From positions 30,218-94,217 of the forward strand of contig CAYYUG010000006.1 of the NCBI GenBank assembly GCA_964474755.1: 64,000 nucleotides of DNA. Direction: 5' to 3'. Of the stretch, positions 9,191 through 18,773 are shown piece after piece (within the stretch, counting starts at the first letter, position 1; every line of letters begins with the position of its first letter). The notes beneath the pieces were generated by a model. That model made no database searches. It was given only the letters and a program-made list of their open reading frames with translations, and had not been told where the DNA came from. The position numbers were made by a program, and so were the translations under genes. This stretch comes from GCA-2717185 sp964474755 (GTDB lineage Bacteria > Pseudomonadota > Alphaproteobacteria > UBA8366 > GCA-2717185).

Positions 9191-10276
9191 CTAAACGTCC
9201 CCCAGACAGATCCCGAGACCGCGGGCCGTACGCACGACCGGCCCGTCAAGATTGACTAACGCCGGTTCAGAGACAACGTCGTCAATTGGCAAATCGAGAA
9301 CCTGTCGATCGCGCCACACCACCACGCGTCCAAAACGCCCTTCTGCGATAAGATCAACGGAATGCACTCCAAATACGCTTGCCATTACCCGGTCTCGTGC
9401 ATTTGGCATTGCGCCGCGTTGAATGTGACCGAGTGCCGTCACGTGCACTTCCGCATGGGTCGTTTCCGCAAGTCGATCGCCCAGCAAGTGGCCGATGCCG
9501 CCATAAGACGATCTTCCGCCAGCGTATTTCTGAACGATCTCGTTACCGGACTCGTTCGGTACCGCCTCAGCGACCACAACCAATGCGGAACGCCGGCCTG
9601 CTTCGTGCAGGCCCCTAATTTTCCGAACTACATACTCGATACGGTATGGGATCTCCGGGATAAGAATAACATCCGCTCCGCCGGCGATGCCGGAGGCCAA
9701 CGCGATATGTCCCGCATCACGTCCCATTACTTCCAGGATCATGACCCGGTCGTGACTAGCGGCCGTCGGTTGCAGCTTATCCAGTGCATCAGTCGCTACC
9801 TGCACCGCGGTGTCATAGCCAACCGAAATTTCTGTCACACCAAGGTCATTGTCGATTGTTTTAGGAATACAAACGAGGTCGATTCCTCCTTTCTGCGCAA
9901 GCTTGTTCAGAACATTGAGGCTACCATCACCTCCAATCCCGATTAACGCGTCCAGTTTGAGCGCGCGATAACCTGCAATCGCCTCATCAGACCGGTCGAG
10001 ATCATCGCCGTCTAATTGAGGACAGGCAAACGGATTGCCAAAATTGCTGCTGCCCAAAATCGTGCCACCTCGGTGCATCACAGAGCTATCAAAATTGGCC
10101 AGTTGGAGAACGCGTGCCGATGACGACGATTCCATCAGTCCGAGGATACCGTTCTCTATGCCCAAGACTGTCCATCCGAGACCTACCGCTCGATGCACAG
10201 CCGCACGTAAAGTTGCATTTAATCCGGCACACTCCCCACCACTGGTCAAAATTCCTATACGTTTACTATCGCTCAT
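9191..10276 (-). CDS. 6-phosphofructokinase family protein (phosphoryl donor uncertain)
   Basis: Group A phosphofructokinase of 361 residues, phosphorylating fructose 6-phosphate. The N-terminal ILTSGGECAGLNA loop, the catalytic TIDND motif (Asp142) and MGRDAG are present. The two donor-determining positions are mixed: GGDGS at 115-119 has Gly (as in ATP enzymes), while PKTIDND has Lys139 (as in PPi enzymes, where ATP enzymes usually have Gly). Donor use therefore cannot be assigned. The ATG at 10276 is chosen over an upstream one because GGAGGT lies just before it. The TIGR02444 gene follows directly. Confidence 0.85.
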   Translation of the reverse strand: MSDSKRIGILTSGGECAGLNATLRAAVHRAVGLGWTVLGIENGILGLMESSSSARVLQLANFDSSVMHRGGTILGSSNFGNPFACPQLDGDDLDRSDEAIAGYRALKLDALIGIGGDGSLNVLNKLAQKGGIDLVCIPKTIDNDLGVTEISVGYDTAVQVATDALDKLQPTAASHDRVMILEVMGRDAGHIALASGIAGGADVILIPEIPYRIEYVVRKIRGLHEAGRRSALVVVAEAVPNESGNEIVQKYAGGRSSYGGIGHLLGDRLAETTHAEVHVTALGHIQRGAMPNARDRVMASVFGVHSVDLIAEGRFGRVVVWRDRQVLDLPIDDVVSEPALVNLDGPVVRTARGLGICLGDV

Positions 10277-10389
10277 TCTATACCTCCATGATCGACAAGA
10301 TGACGAGCATGTAGCTACATCGCAAGATGGCAATTGTTGCTAAATCTGCTAATCTTAAACCCATCGGCTTCGCGAAGGCCAACAACGCC

Positions 10390-10590
10390 ATGGACGATCA
10401 GGAAGAGCTTAGACGTCTGCTGGAAGAGCTACGTATTGAGCATCGTGATCTCGACGAAGTCATAGCGCGTTTGACCGAGAGGGCTCCCTTCGATCAACTT
10501 CAACTCCAGCGGCTCAAAAAACGTAAATTAGGTTTAAAGGATGCGATCGCCCGTCTCCAAGACGATTTGAATCCGGATATCATCGCCTGA
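10390..10590 (+). CDS. YdcH/DUF465 family protein
   Basis: 66-residue two-helix protein of the DUF465 family: EELRIEHRDLDEVIARL, a short turn (APFDQLQ), then LQRLKKRKLGLKDAIARL. Highly charged, with no membrane segment. The start at 10390 (MDDQEEL) fits the family length, and a GAAGG site lies about 11 bases upstream; an earlier in-frame ATG would add 21 unconserved residues. Divergent from the phosphofructokinase gene. Function unknown; second paralogue in the window. Confidence 0.75.
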   Translation: MDDQEELRRLLEELRIEHRDLDEVIARLTERAPFDQLQLQRLKKRKLGLKDAIARLQDDLNPDIIA

Positions 10591-10908
10591 TCCACTGGAC
10601 CCTTACACCTGCCGATTTAGCTCAACACTGCGGTATATTCGGCATTACCCAGGACGGGGGCCTGTCCTGTCGTTCGAAGCACAGAACATTCTCTTCCAAT
10701 TTGACGAGGTGTATAAAAGGAAACCAGTTCTTCAACATTTGTCGAATAGCCGCGCCAGCCATTTCGGATGGCGGCAAAATGATGAGATAAAGTTAGGCTA
10801 CGAACCACAGGTCAGCTCATTCTGACTGTTCGCTTGCACGGTCCTAATCGATTTCTATACTCCAATGTTTACGCGCCGGCAGGCGCAGCACAGCGAAGCG
10901 ACTTCAAC
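10591..10908. other. Intergenic region upstream of purE
   Basis: No gene recognised. The region probably holds the purEK promoter, but no clear -35/-10 pair was identified, and there is no evident purine-type riboswitch structure. Confidence 0.4.
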
Positions 10909-11400
10909 ATGGCCGACGCTCCTGTAGTAGGCATAATCATGGGTAGCCAATCGGATTGGGAAACCATGAGCCATGCCTCCGATATTTTAGAGCAGTTAGG
11001 CGTCGCTCATGAGACAAGGATCGTGTCGGCGCATCGCACGCCAAAGCGACTGCTTCAATACGGCGAAAGCGCTAGAGATCGAGGCCTGCAAGTCATTATT
11101 GCCGGGGCCGGCGGCGCAGCGCATTTGCCAGGTATGACCGCAGCAATTACGGCGCTACCGGTCTTCGGCGTGCCAATTGAAAGCAAAGCCCTAAGCGGGA
11201 TGGATAGCCTACTTTCGATTGTACAGATGCCCGGCGGCATCCCTGTTGGAACGCTGGCGATCGGCCGTGCCGGCGCTATTAATGCGGGCCTGCTTGCCGC
11301 TGCTGTAATCGCACTAAAGGACAACATAGTTCGTGAAAACCTCGATGCTTGGCGTGCCAAGCAAACCTCAGAAATTACCGAAACCCCCTCTGATGCATAG
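10909..11400 (+). CDS. purE: N5-carboxyaminoimidazole ribonucleotide mutase PurE
   Basis: Class I PurE of 163 residues, converting N5-CAIR to CAIR in purine synthesis together with PurK. GIIMGSQSDWETM near residue 8, the SAHRTP motif near 43 and GAGGAAHLPGM near 70 carry the active-site residues (Ser, Asp, His). The start at 10909 matches the family; the upstream extension is unconserved. The stop overlaps the purK start by 8 bases, showing translational coupling. Confidence 0.95.
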   Translation: MADAPVVGIIMGSQSDWETMSHASDILEQLGVAHETRIVSAHRTPKRLLQYGESARDRGLQVIIAGAGGAAHLPGMTAAITALPVFGVPIESKALSGMDSLLSIVQMPGGIPVGTLAIGRAGAINAGLLAAAVIALKDNIVRENLDAWRAKQTSEITETPSDA

Positions 11401-12538
11401 CTCCGACCCTGCATCGTTGAGCCCGGGAAGCGTAATTGGCATACTGGGTGGCGGGCAATTAGGACGTATGACGGCACTGGCCGCGGCACGACTGGGCTAT
11501 GGCTGTCACGTATTTGCTCCAGAAGCTGGCAGCCCTACCGCTCTAGTTGCTAGTACTGAAACAGTTTCACCCTACGAAGACTTTACCGCCCTCGCCCGCT
11601 TTGCCGATAGCATCGACGTGGCGACGTTCGAGTTTGAAAACCTGCCCGTTGAGTCCATCGAGTTCCTTGAGAAACGGGTGCCGGTTCATCCAGGCCTAAA
11701 GTCACTAGCGGTAGCGCAGGACCGCCTAGTAGAGAAAAAATTTCTACGCAGCATCGATATCCCGATAGCGCCGTTTTCGGAGGTGAATAATGCTGAGATG
11801 TTGATCAAAGCATTAGCAGAACTCGGAACACCGGCGGTGTTGAAAACGGCCCGCTTGGGTTATGACGGAAAAGGACAGGTGTTAATTTCGAAGGACACAA
11901 ACCTTGATGATGCCTATCGCACTATGGGTGCGCTTCGTGGTGTCCTAGAAAAATGGATCGATTTCAAGATGGAAATTTCGGTCATTATCGCGCGACGAAC
12001 CAATGGCAAAACGGCTATTTTCGATCCGACAGAGAACCAACATCAAAACCATATACTCGATACGTCTATCTCACCCGCTCGAATTTCAAAAACACTGACT
12101 GACAAAGCGAAAGTGATAGCGGAACAGATTGCCGCTGCACTCAACATAGTGGGCTTGCTAGCAGTAGAAATGTTCGTAACGCAGGACGACGGTTTACTGG
12201 TTAATGAGATTGCACCCCGTCCGCACAATTCTGGCCATTGGACCCAAGACGGATGCGCAACTTCGCAGTTTGAACAGTTTGTCCGAGCAATTTGCGGTCA
12301 GCCACTTGGCTCGACGGAACGCAGGTTCGACACGATCATGACAAACCTTATTGGTGATCAAATCAATAGCTGGCCAGCGGTGTTAAAAGAGGCCAATTCC
12401 CATCTTCATCTTTATGGAAAATCCGAAGCGCGCAAAGGACGCAAGATGGGCCACGTAAATCGAATTTACCCTTTAGGTCATCTGGCGATCGACGTTACGG
12501 AACAATCACCTAATACTAGAAAAGCTCTGGAGAAATGA
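11393..12538 (+). CDS. purK: N5-carboxyaminoimidazole ribonucleotide synthase PurK
   Basis: ATP-grasp enzyme of 381 residues that makes N5-CAIR from AIR, ATP and bicarbonate, supplying PurE. GILGGGQLGRM is at about residues 14-24; the ATP-grasp core (VLKTARLGYDGKGQ near 147) and the C-terminal NEIAPRPHNSGHWT block (near 272) are intact. The ATG at 11393 lies inside the end of purE (ATGCATAG), which I prefer over an upstream frame extension of 20 residues. It overlaps the following sulfurtransferase gene by 4 bases (ATGA). Confidence 0.95.
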   Translation: MHSSDPASLSPGSVIGILGGGQLGRMTALAAARLGYGCHVFAPEAGSPTALVASTETVSPYEDFTALARFADSIDVATFEFENLPVESIEFLEKRVPVHPGLKSLAVAQDRLVEKKFLRSIDIPIAPFSEVNNAEMLIKALAELGTPAVLKTARLGYDGKGQVLISKDTNLDDAYRTMGALRGVLEKWIDFKMEISVIIARRTNGKTAIFDPTENQHQNHILDTSISPARISKTLTDKAKVIAEQIAAALNIVGLLAVEMFVTQDDGLLVNEIAPRPHNSGHWTQDGCATSQFEQFVRAICGQPLGSTERRFDTIMTNLIGDQINSWPAVLKEANSHLHLYGKSEARKGRKMGHVNRIYPLGHLAIDVTEQSPNTRKALEK

Positions 12539-13431
12539 CCATGCCGGCCAAGGCACCTTGCTATCGTTACCCGGAAGCAATCGTGGAAACCGACTGGCTG
12601 GCGACCAACCTCGAAGATCCAACGCTGCGCATTTTCGATTGCACAACACACTTGATTTATAATCCCGAAGGGTCGTCCGATCCTTATACCGTCAAGAGTG
12701 GCCGAGAAGACTACGAATGCGGGCATATTCCCGGTGCTGATTTCCTGGATTTACAAGGTGAACTTTCCGTTCAGAGTTCACCCTATCGTTTCACACTACC
12801 GAGCACTGACCAGTTTGCAGGGGTCATGTCGCGGCACGGGGTTGGCGATGACGTTCGAGTGGTTTTGTACAGCACGGGTAACGCGCAATGGGCAACGCGG
12901 ATCTGGTGGATGATGCGTGCTTTTGGGTTTGACAATGCCGCCGTTCTAAATGGCGGTTGGCAAAAATGGCAGGCCGACGGGCATGCCGTATCGACGGCTC
13001 TGTCCAGTTATCCGGCAACAACCTTCGAAGCAAAACCTCGCGCCAATCTCTTCGTTGGAAAAGAAGCTGTTCTGGCCGCTATTGACGATTCCGGGACCTG
13101 TACCATCAATGCCTTGGGCGAAGCTCTTCACAGTGGTGAAGACAATCGCTACGGCCGCCCAGGCCACATTCCGGGAAGCGTCAACATTCCAGCGGCCTCC
13201 CTACTCGAGCCCCAGACGAATAAATTTCTCGAACCATCAGCCGCAGCCAAACATTTCGAGGACGTCGGAACTGACAAGGCTGAAAGGGTTATCACATATT
13301 GCGGTGGGGGCATCGCAGCGACCCTGGATGCCTTTCTCCTACACCAACTCGGTTACCAAAATATTGCCGTCTATGACGATTCTATGAGTGAATGGGCTAA
13401 GGATACCTCGTTGCCAATCGAAACAGGCTAA
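12535..13431 (+). CDS. sseA: 3-mercaptopyruvate sulfurtransferase (tandem rhodanese)
   Basis: 298 residues with two rhodanese domains, a catalytically inactive N-terminal half and an active C-terminal half. The active-site loop is CGGGIA with Cys256; E. coli SseA has CGSGVT, so the loop is of mercaptopyruvate type rather than the CRKGVT thiosulfate type. It transfers sulfur from 3-mercaptopyruvate to cyanide or thiols. It starts at an ATGA overlap with purK, with an alternative ATG two codons on. The stop overlaps the convergent enolase-superfamily gene by 4 bases. Confidence 0.9.
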   Translation: MTMPAKAPCYRYPEAIVETDWLATNLEDPTLRIFDCTTHLIYNPEGSSDPYTVKSGREDYECGHIPGADFLDLQGELSVQSSPYRFTLPSTDQFAGVMSRHGVGDDVRVVLYSTGNAQWATRIWWMMRAFGFDNAAVLNGGWQKWQADGHAVSTALSSYPATTFEAKPRANLFVGKEAVLAAIDDSGTCTINALGEALHSGEDNRYGRPGHIPGSVNIPAASLLEPQTNKFLEPSAAAKHFEDVGTDKAERVITYCGGGIAATLDAFLLHQLGYQNIAVYDDSMSEWAKDTSLPIETG

Positions 13432-14513
13432 TCTTGTACGACAAAATCTGTTATGATCTCGGATTTAATCTTTAGTCCATGCCCCGGTGTTTCCGGCGCC
13501 GTCATCATTCCGTCAACTGGTTTTGGCCATTCGACCCAGAAGTCGTCCATGAATTCCATGTTCTCTAGAATTAGACCGTTCGGGATCGACGCCATCACAT
13601 GAATCATAAGCTCGGGATAGAGATGCGGGGCAATCTGCAGTCCCCATGTGTCGGCAATCACCGCAGTTTTCCTTAAATCGGTCAAGCCTCCGCGGATTAC
13701 GTCGGGCTGCAGGATCGGTAATTTCGGATGTTCAAAAAACGGCCGTAAATCGTATCGTGTGAAATGGCTCTCGCCTCCGACGACCCGCAAATCGAGAGCG
13801 TCGGCAATCCGAAAATAACCGTGAAAATCATCCGGAACCACTGGTTCCTCGAGCCAGTAAATTTCAGATTCCTCGAATTTACGGCCCATCAGAATTGCTT
13901 TGTCCGCAGTCCAGGCCATATTGACGTCGACCATGATATCGATGTCAGAACCAACTGTGTCGCGCATCTGGCGGACATGCGCTATGTCTTCTGCATCCGA
14001 CCAAATATGACCGACCTGCATCTTGATCGCCTTGTATCCTTCACTCACGAAACGCTCAGCCTTGGCCGCCATGCCTTCACCGCCGAGACCACGCCAACAC
14101 CCAGAACCGTAGACTGGCACCTTACTACGATAATGGCCCCAGAGCCGATGCAACGGCAGACCGGCCTTTTGTCCAACAATATCCCATAACGCGACGTCAA
14201 TCGCAGACAGCGCCAGCAGTGGCGCACCGCCGCGACCATCAGCCAGTGTTACGGACCAGAGTTCGCGCCAAATAGCTTCAACAGCCGAGGCGTCCTTACC
14301 CAGGATGAGGGGTATCATCATTTCCTCAAGACACGCCTTGGTCGTCTTAAAACCTTCTCGTAAATAGAGCTGATAGCCCATGCCGACAATGCCGGACACC
14401 GTTTCGATTTCAATCACCAAAACTTCACGATCTTTGTCATAGCCTGCAGACAGGGCTGGCTGCTCACGATAGGGCAATCGCAGCAGATTAACTTTGGCAT
14501 CCTTAATGATCAT
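13428..14513 (-). CDS. Mandelate racemase/muconate lactonizing enzyme family protein
   Basis: Enolase-superfamily enzyme of 361 residues, which abstracts a proton alpha to a carboxylate. It has the barrel lysine motif KMQ near 163, the three metal ligands (Asp in DVNMAW near 193, Glu in WLEEP near 219, Glu in GGES near 245) and a His in APHLYPE near 295, the layout of the mandelate-racemase subgroup of acid-sugar dehydratases and racemases. The substrate is unknown. It starts 22 bases after the hydantoinase-A-like gene, so both are probably one operon. The start at 14513 is the first Met of the conserved domain. Confidence 0.85.
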   Translation of the reverse strand: MIIKDAKVNLLRLPYREQPALSAGYDKDREVLVIEIETVSGIVGMGYQLYLREGFKTTKACLEEMMIPLILGKDASAVEAIWRELWSVTLADGRGGAPLLALSAIDVALWDIVGQKAGLPLHRLWGHYRSKVPVYGSGCWRGLGGEGMAAKAERFVSEGYKAIKMQVGHIWSDAEDIAHVRQMRDTVGSDIDIMVDVNMAWTADKAILMGRKFEESEIYWLEEPVVPDDFHGYFRIADALDLRVVGGESHFTRYDLRPFFEHPKLPILQPDVIRGGLTDLRKTAVIADTWGLQIAPHLYPELMIHVMASIPNGLILENMEFMDDFWVEWPKPVDGMMTAPETPGHGLKIKSEIITDFVVQD

Positions 14514-14535
14514 GATGGCACCTGGTTCTCCGCGA

Positions 14536-16623
14536 CTATTCACGCATACGTTGCAGAATAATATAGCCTGCACGATTTATTGATGCATCGAAGCGGCTGG
14601 ATACGAATGTCGATGTTTCGTCCTCGGCAAAGATTGCTGGTCCTGGAACATGCATACCTGGAAGCAGAGATTCTCGCTTATAGAGCGGAACGGTCTCGAA
14701 GGCCTCCTGCACAGCGTCAAAAACGCGGCGTTCGCCTGATGCTTTCGGGATCACTGAGGATGAAGGCTGTGTCAAAACGTCAACTGTATCGCTGTCGGTA
14801 CTTATAGTCATTGCCCAGGTAAGAATTTCAATATCTGCATCCGGGATGGTTCGCCCGTAGAGTTCCTGGTACTCCCGGTCGTAGGTTCCTTTTAATGTCA
14901 AACTATCCTCTGGTGTTAGGTCTCTGTTTGGCAATGGCACGACGATCTCGTGTCCTTGACCCATATAACGCATAAAAGCGATGCATGTTTCCGTCAAAGA
15001 CACATCGCCTGCACCTGCCTTGACCACGCCGAGGGCCTCGTCGCGCATGGAATGGAGCATTTCGTTAGCCTGCTCTGCATCGAAATCCCGGAGGGTCATG
15101 TATCGACTTCGCACAACCTCATAGGCAATCGGTGCCTTAAGGAATCCAACCGCTGACCCGACGCCCGCATTCGTAGGAATGATGATCCTCTCGATGCCGA
15201 GTTTTTCAGCCAAACGAGAGGCATGCAACGGCGCAGCGCCACCAAAAGCGATGATCGTATGCTCACTGATCACCTTGCCGCGCTCGATTGAATGAACCCG
15301 TGCCGCATTGGCCATGTTCTCATCGACCATCTCGATCACACCGTAGCCTGCCATTTCGCCTTTTAGACCCAATGGTTCGCCAATCGTTCTCTCGAGTGCT
15401 GCCGCGGCGGCATCAGGATTAAGCGTTACCTTACCACCGGCAAAGGAAGCTGGATCTATACGACCGAGGGCAACGTCGCCATCGGTCACCGTTGGCGACG
15501 TGCCGCCTCGATCGTAGCACGCCGGCCCTGGCTCTGACCCAGCACTCTGAGGACCGATTGTGATTTGCTTCATTCCATCTATCGCGGCAATCGAACCTCC
15601 ACCGGCTCCAATCTCAACCATTTCGATAACAGGTATACGCAAGGGCAACCCGCTACCTTTCTGAAACCGGGCCTGCCGGGCAACCTCGAAACTACGACCA
15701 GTTTCCGGTGTGTAATCCTCTATCAGGCATATTTTTGCCGTGGTACCACCCATATCGAAAGACAACGCTTGCGCGGCTCCACATTCCCGCGCGATATCCG
15801 TGGCTAGGATCGCCCCTCCCGCGGGACCTGACTCGACAAGCCGGATCGGAAATCGAACTGCCGTCTCCAACGTTGTTAGCCCACCGCCAGAGGTCATGAG
15901 GAAGAATGCGCCGGTGAAACCCCGCCTATCGAGTTCCGTCTCCAATCGAGTAAGATAACTTGCCATCAATGGCTGAACATATGCATTGGCAGTCGCCGTC
16001 GTGAACCGCTCGAACTCCCGGACCTCAGGGCAGACTTCAGAAGACATTGTGATCATCAGTTCCGGCCGCGCCTGTGCCAAGATATCGCGCACGCGTTTTT
16101 CGTGGGATCCGTCAGCGTAAGCGTGCAAAAAACCAATCGCCACCGCCTCGACATTTTCGCGATCAAGTGTCGATAGCAACGCCTGAACGGATTTCTCTTC
16201 TAGAGGTTTTAGGATTTCGCCGTTGACCGCTAGACGCTCAGGAACTGTCAGCCGTAGGTAACGAGGTACAAGCGGTTCAGTCTTCTCTAAAAAAATATCA
16301 TATTGGTCATATCGGGTTTCGTAAGCGATATCGAGGACATCGCGAAATCCTTCGGTCGTAATCAGTGCAGTAACAGCCCCCTTGCGTTCGATAATCGCAT
16401 TCGTCGCCAACGTGGTACCGTGGATCATGACACCTACGTCGCTAGGTTTAAGACCCGCACTCTCCAATACGAGTGTAATGCCCTCCAGTACACCCTCTTC
16501 CGGCGCCCGCGTTGTTGTGAGAACCTTTGTCGTCGTTTTCGTGCCCTGATTGTCAACGACAACGTCGGTAAACGTGCCGCCTATATCGACAGCGAGACGC
16601 ACTGCCTTACCCTGCGTCGCCAT
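14536..16623 (-). CDS. Hydantoinase/oxoprolinase A-subunit family protein (HyuA-like)
   Basis: 695-residue protein with the full HyuA layout: N-terminal Hydant_A_N (LAVDIGGTFTDVVV at residues 10-23), the central ATPase half (SFDMGGTTAKICLI near 290, GAGGGSIA near 340, GSEPGPACYDRGG near 360) and a C-terminal domain. Such subunits phosphorylate amide or ketone substrates with ATP, normally with a HyuB partner; no hyuB is next to it. The ATG at 16623 is preceded by AGGAG at 8 bases, which decides it over an upstream ATG 9 codons earlier. Followed by the enolase-superfamily gene. Confidence 0.9.
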   Translation of the reverse strand: MATQGKAVRLAVDIGGTFTDVVVDNQGTKTTTKVLTTTRAPEEGVLEGITLVLESAGLKPSDVGVMIHGTTLATNAIIERKGAVTALITTEGFRDVLDIAYETRYDQYDIFLEKTEPLVPRYLRLTVPERLAVNGEILKPLEEKSVQALLSTLDRENVEAVAIGFLHAYADGSHEKRVRDILAQARPELMITMSSEVCPEVREFERFTTATANAYVQPLMASYLTRLETELDRRGFTGAFFLMTSGGGLTTLETAVRFPIRLVESGPAGGAILATDIARECGAAQALSFDMGGTTAKICLIEDYTPETGRSFEVARQARFQKGSGLPLRIPVIEMVEIGAGGGSIAAIDGMKQITIGPQSAGSEPGPACYDRGGTSPTVTDGDVALGRIDPASFAGGKVTLNPDAAAAALERTIGEPLGLKGEMAGYGVIEMVDENMANAARVHSIERGKVISEHTIIAFGGAAPLHASRLAEKLGIERIIIPTNAGVGSAVGFLKAPIAYEVVRSRYMTLRDFDAEQANEMLHSMRDEALGVVKAGAGDVSLTETCIAFMRYMGQGHEIVVPLPNRDLTPEDSLTLKGTYDREYQELYGRTIPDADIEILTWAMTISTDSDTVDVLTQPSSSVIPKASGERRVFDAVQEAFETVPLYKRESLLPGMHVPGPAIFAEDETSTFVSSRFDASINRAGYIILQRMRE

Positions 16624-16854
16624 ATTCTTATACTCCTGAAGGGGGCTCATTTAGTTGTGACCAAGCGCAGAAAGCTGGCGATATTAATCTTAACGGAAAA
16701 TTAGGCAACCGTTTCAGAACTCTCATATTAAGTCGCTGCGCGTTTCCCTAAATTGTCTAGAAAAATAACATCGAGGTTTCGTTACAGCCTCAATATGTCT
16801 GCGGCAATTATGTGCGGCTTAGCAGCACTACCTGCCATTCTCCCAATGCTCGGA

Positions 16855-17874
16855 CTAATCCTCGCAGTAACCCTGGATCGTATCGTACAAGGACTTCGGG
16901 ATAGTGATGCCTTCTGTCGGCGTAAGTTTGCGCGCCTCATAACGACGGTCTGACGGCAGGCGCGTTCCGTCCTCCTGAAGAATTTCATTGAACAAGAGTT
17001 CTGCATGCGCGAGCGCAGCTTCACTATCACCGGCTCCTCCGAAGCGGGCTGGATCCATCGCAATCAGCAACTCGCCACCTTCCGAGGGACCTCCATCTGT
17101 ATTTTTATCCTGAGCCGACTCGAATCCAAATTTGCAGCCAGTCAAGCCGACTGCCAGCAGTTCGACCATCATGGCGATTGCCGCCCCCTTGTGCCCGCCA
17201 AATGGCAGTTGGGCGCCCGCTAGACCAGCTTCGGGATCAGTTGTCGGATTGCCTTCCGAATCAATGGCCCAACCTTCCGGAATATCTTGTCCATCGCGCA
17301 GGTGGATCTGAATTTCGCCACGTGCCGACGCGCTGGAGGCTTGATCAAAGATCATTGGCGGCTTGCCGGGACGCGGCCAACCAAATGCCATCGGATTTGT
17401 CCCGTAGAGCTTACGAATGCCGCCCGTATGCGCCACGAAAGAACGGGAATTGACAAAAGCAAACGCCACAAGACCATCCTCCGCCAAAGCGTCGACGTCG
17501 TACCATAATGCTGCAAAATGACAGGCATTCGTAATAGGCATTGCCGCTATACCTTGCGATCGTGCCTTTTCGGCCAATTTTGGTCGGCCAGCGGCCATCG
17601 CAGGCGCGGTAAACCCATGATGCCCATTGACCCGGATCACACCCGGCGCATCATCATGCAAGGTCGGTTGGACCTTGCCATCTATCCGCCCGCTGCGCGA
17701 ACTGGAACAGTAACCTGGCATTCGAAAAAGACCGTGCGATTTACACCCGTCCTGCTCTGCCGTGGTCATAACATCGGCGATTACGGCAGCGTTCTCTTCA
17801 GATATCCCGGACTTCGTGAGACCACGCATCGCGGTCGAGCGAACCTCCTCAAGCGTCAAACGAACATCACTCAC
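16855..17874 (-). CDS. Ldh2/malate-lactate dehydrogenase family oxidoreductase
   Basis: 339-residue member of the Ldh2 (YlbC/YiaK/DpkA) fold, NAD(P)H-dependent reductases of 2-oxoacids or cyclic imino acids such as delta1-pyrroline-2-carboxylate. Signature blocks: KSHGLFRMPGY near 46, NACHFAALWYDV near 115, NPMAFGWPR near 160 and LPFGGHKGAAIAMMVELLA near 230. It starts with GTG at 17874 in a 4-base GTGA overlap with the preceding glyoxalase-II-like gene; GAGGA stands 7 bases before. Substrate cannot be assigned. Confidence 0.85.
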   Translation of the reverse strand: MSDVRLTLEEVRSTAMRGLTKSGISEENAAVIADVMTTAEQDGCKSHGLFRMPGYCSSSRSGRIDGKVQPTLHDDAPGVIRVNGHHGFTAPAMAAGRPKLAEKARSQGIAAMPITNACHFAALWYDVDALAEDGLVAFAFVNSRSFVAHTGGIRKLYGTNPMAFGWPRPGKPPMIFDQASSASARGEIQIHLRDGQDIPEGWAIDSEGNPTTDPEAGLAGAQLPFGGHKGAAIAMMVELLAVGLTGCKFGFESAQDKNTDGGPSEGGELLIAMDPARFGGAGDSEAALAHAELLFNEILQEDGTRLPSDRRYEARKLTPTEGITIPKSLYDTIQGYCED

Positions 17875-18662
17875 CAACTGTTCCTCAATTCGCGCAGTTT
17901 CAAAAAGACCGTCTTTGGGTCGACTTCATCCGGCAGATCCGAAAATTCTTCACGCAAACGCGCAATGACTGTAGGGCTGTGCAGGCGGAAGAAGGTATTG
18001 ATCTCCTTCTCCATCGCTAGCGACGAAACCAGGGCAGCATTAGGGTCTTGGTCTTCGATATCATCAAGCAATGCCTTCGCACGCTCGTTGTCCGGTTCGC
18101 GATCCAGCGTGAACTGAAGATTGTTGACCATGTAGTCATGACCTGGATAGATCAGCGTGTTATCCGGCAGATTGGCGAGTTGCGTCGCGAAGGTATGATA
18201 GAGTTCGTTTGGGTGCCCGCCATTATGGCAGTTACCAGCGCCGGCGTTGAACAACGTGTCGCCACAGAACAGCGCTGGCTGCTCCGTGCGGGACATCATG
18301 CAAACATGCGCCATGGTATGACCCGGAGTGTCAAGGCACTCTAGCTCGACAGCCTTGCCAATCTTGATGACGTCGCCCGCCCCGAGACCGCGGTCCATAT
18401 TAGGAATTTTTGCCTTCGCGTTGGCGTGTGCCAGGATTATCGCCCCGGTAGCTGCGACCACATCGTCATTACCTCCCGTATGATCGCCATGTTCGTGCGT
18501 ATTTAAAACTTGGGTGATCTGCCAGCCATTCTTCTTTGCTGCAGCCAGGCATTTTTCGTGATCCAAGGGATCCACTGCCATCGCTTCGCCTGTTTCGGGA
18601 CAAACGATTAAATAATTGAAGTTGCGGTACGCGTTTGCGGTCCAGATTTGTTCGACGATCAC
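17871..18662 (-). CDS. Hydroxyacylglutathione hydrolase-like metallo-beta-lactamase protein
   Basis: 263-residue MBL-fold enzyme of the glyoxalase II type, hydrolysing S-acyl-glutathione thioesters. The dinuclear metal motif THEHGDH (His56, His58, Asp60, His61), the DTPGHT motif with the next His and the FCGDTLF Asp are present, as is a C-terminal GloB domain (YPGHDYMVNNLQF). The start is GTG at 18662: a strong GGGGAGG lies 6 bases before it, while the upstream in-frame ATG would add ten unconserved residues. Translationally coupled to the Ldh2 gene. Confidence 0.85.
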   Translation of the reverse strand: MIVEQIWTANAYRNFNYLIVCPETGEAMAVDPLDHEKCLAAAKKNGWQITQVLNTHEHGDHTGGNDDVVAATGAIILAHANAKAKIPNMDRGLGAGDVIKIGKAVELECLDTPGHTMAHVCMMSRTEQPALFCGDTLFNAGAGNCHNGGHPNELYHTFATQLANLPDNTLIYPGHDYMVNNLQFTLDREPDNERAKALLDDIEDQDPNAALVSSLAMEKEINTFFRLHSPTVIARLREEFSDLPDEVDPKTVFLKLRELRNSW

Positions 18663-18773
18663 GTTTTGCCTCCCCAGTTGCGGTTTTCGCATGCTAACCC
18701 GCCTGCGGCCACCGGACGAGTATTTACGACCTATGAATGCTAGTTTATCGCCAAGAAACTAAAATTATTACTC

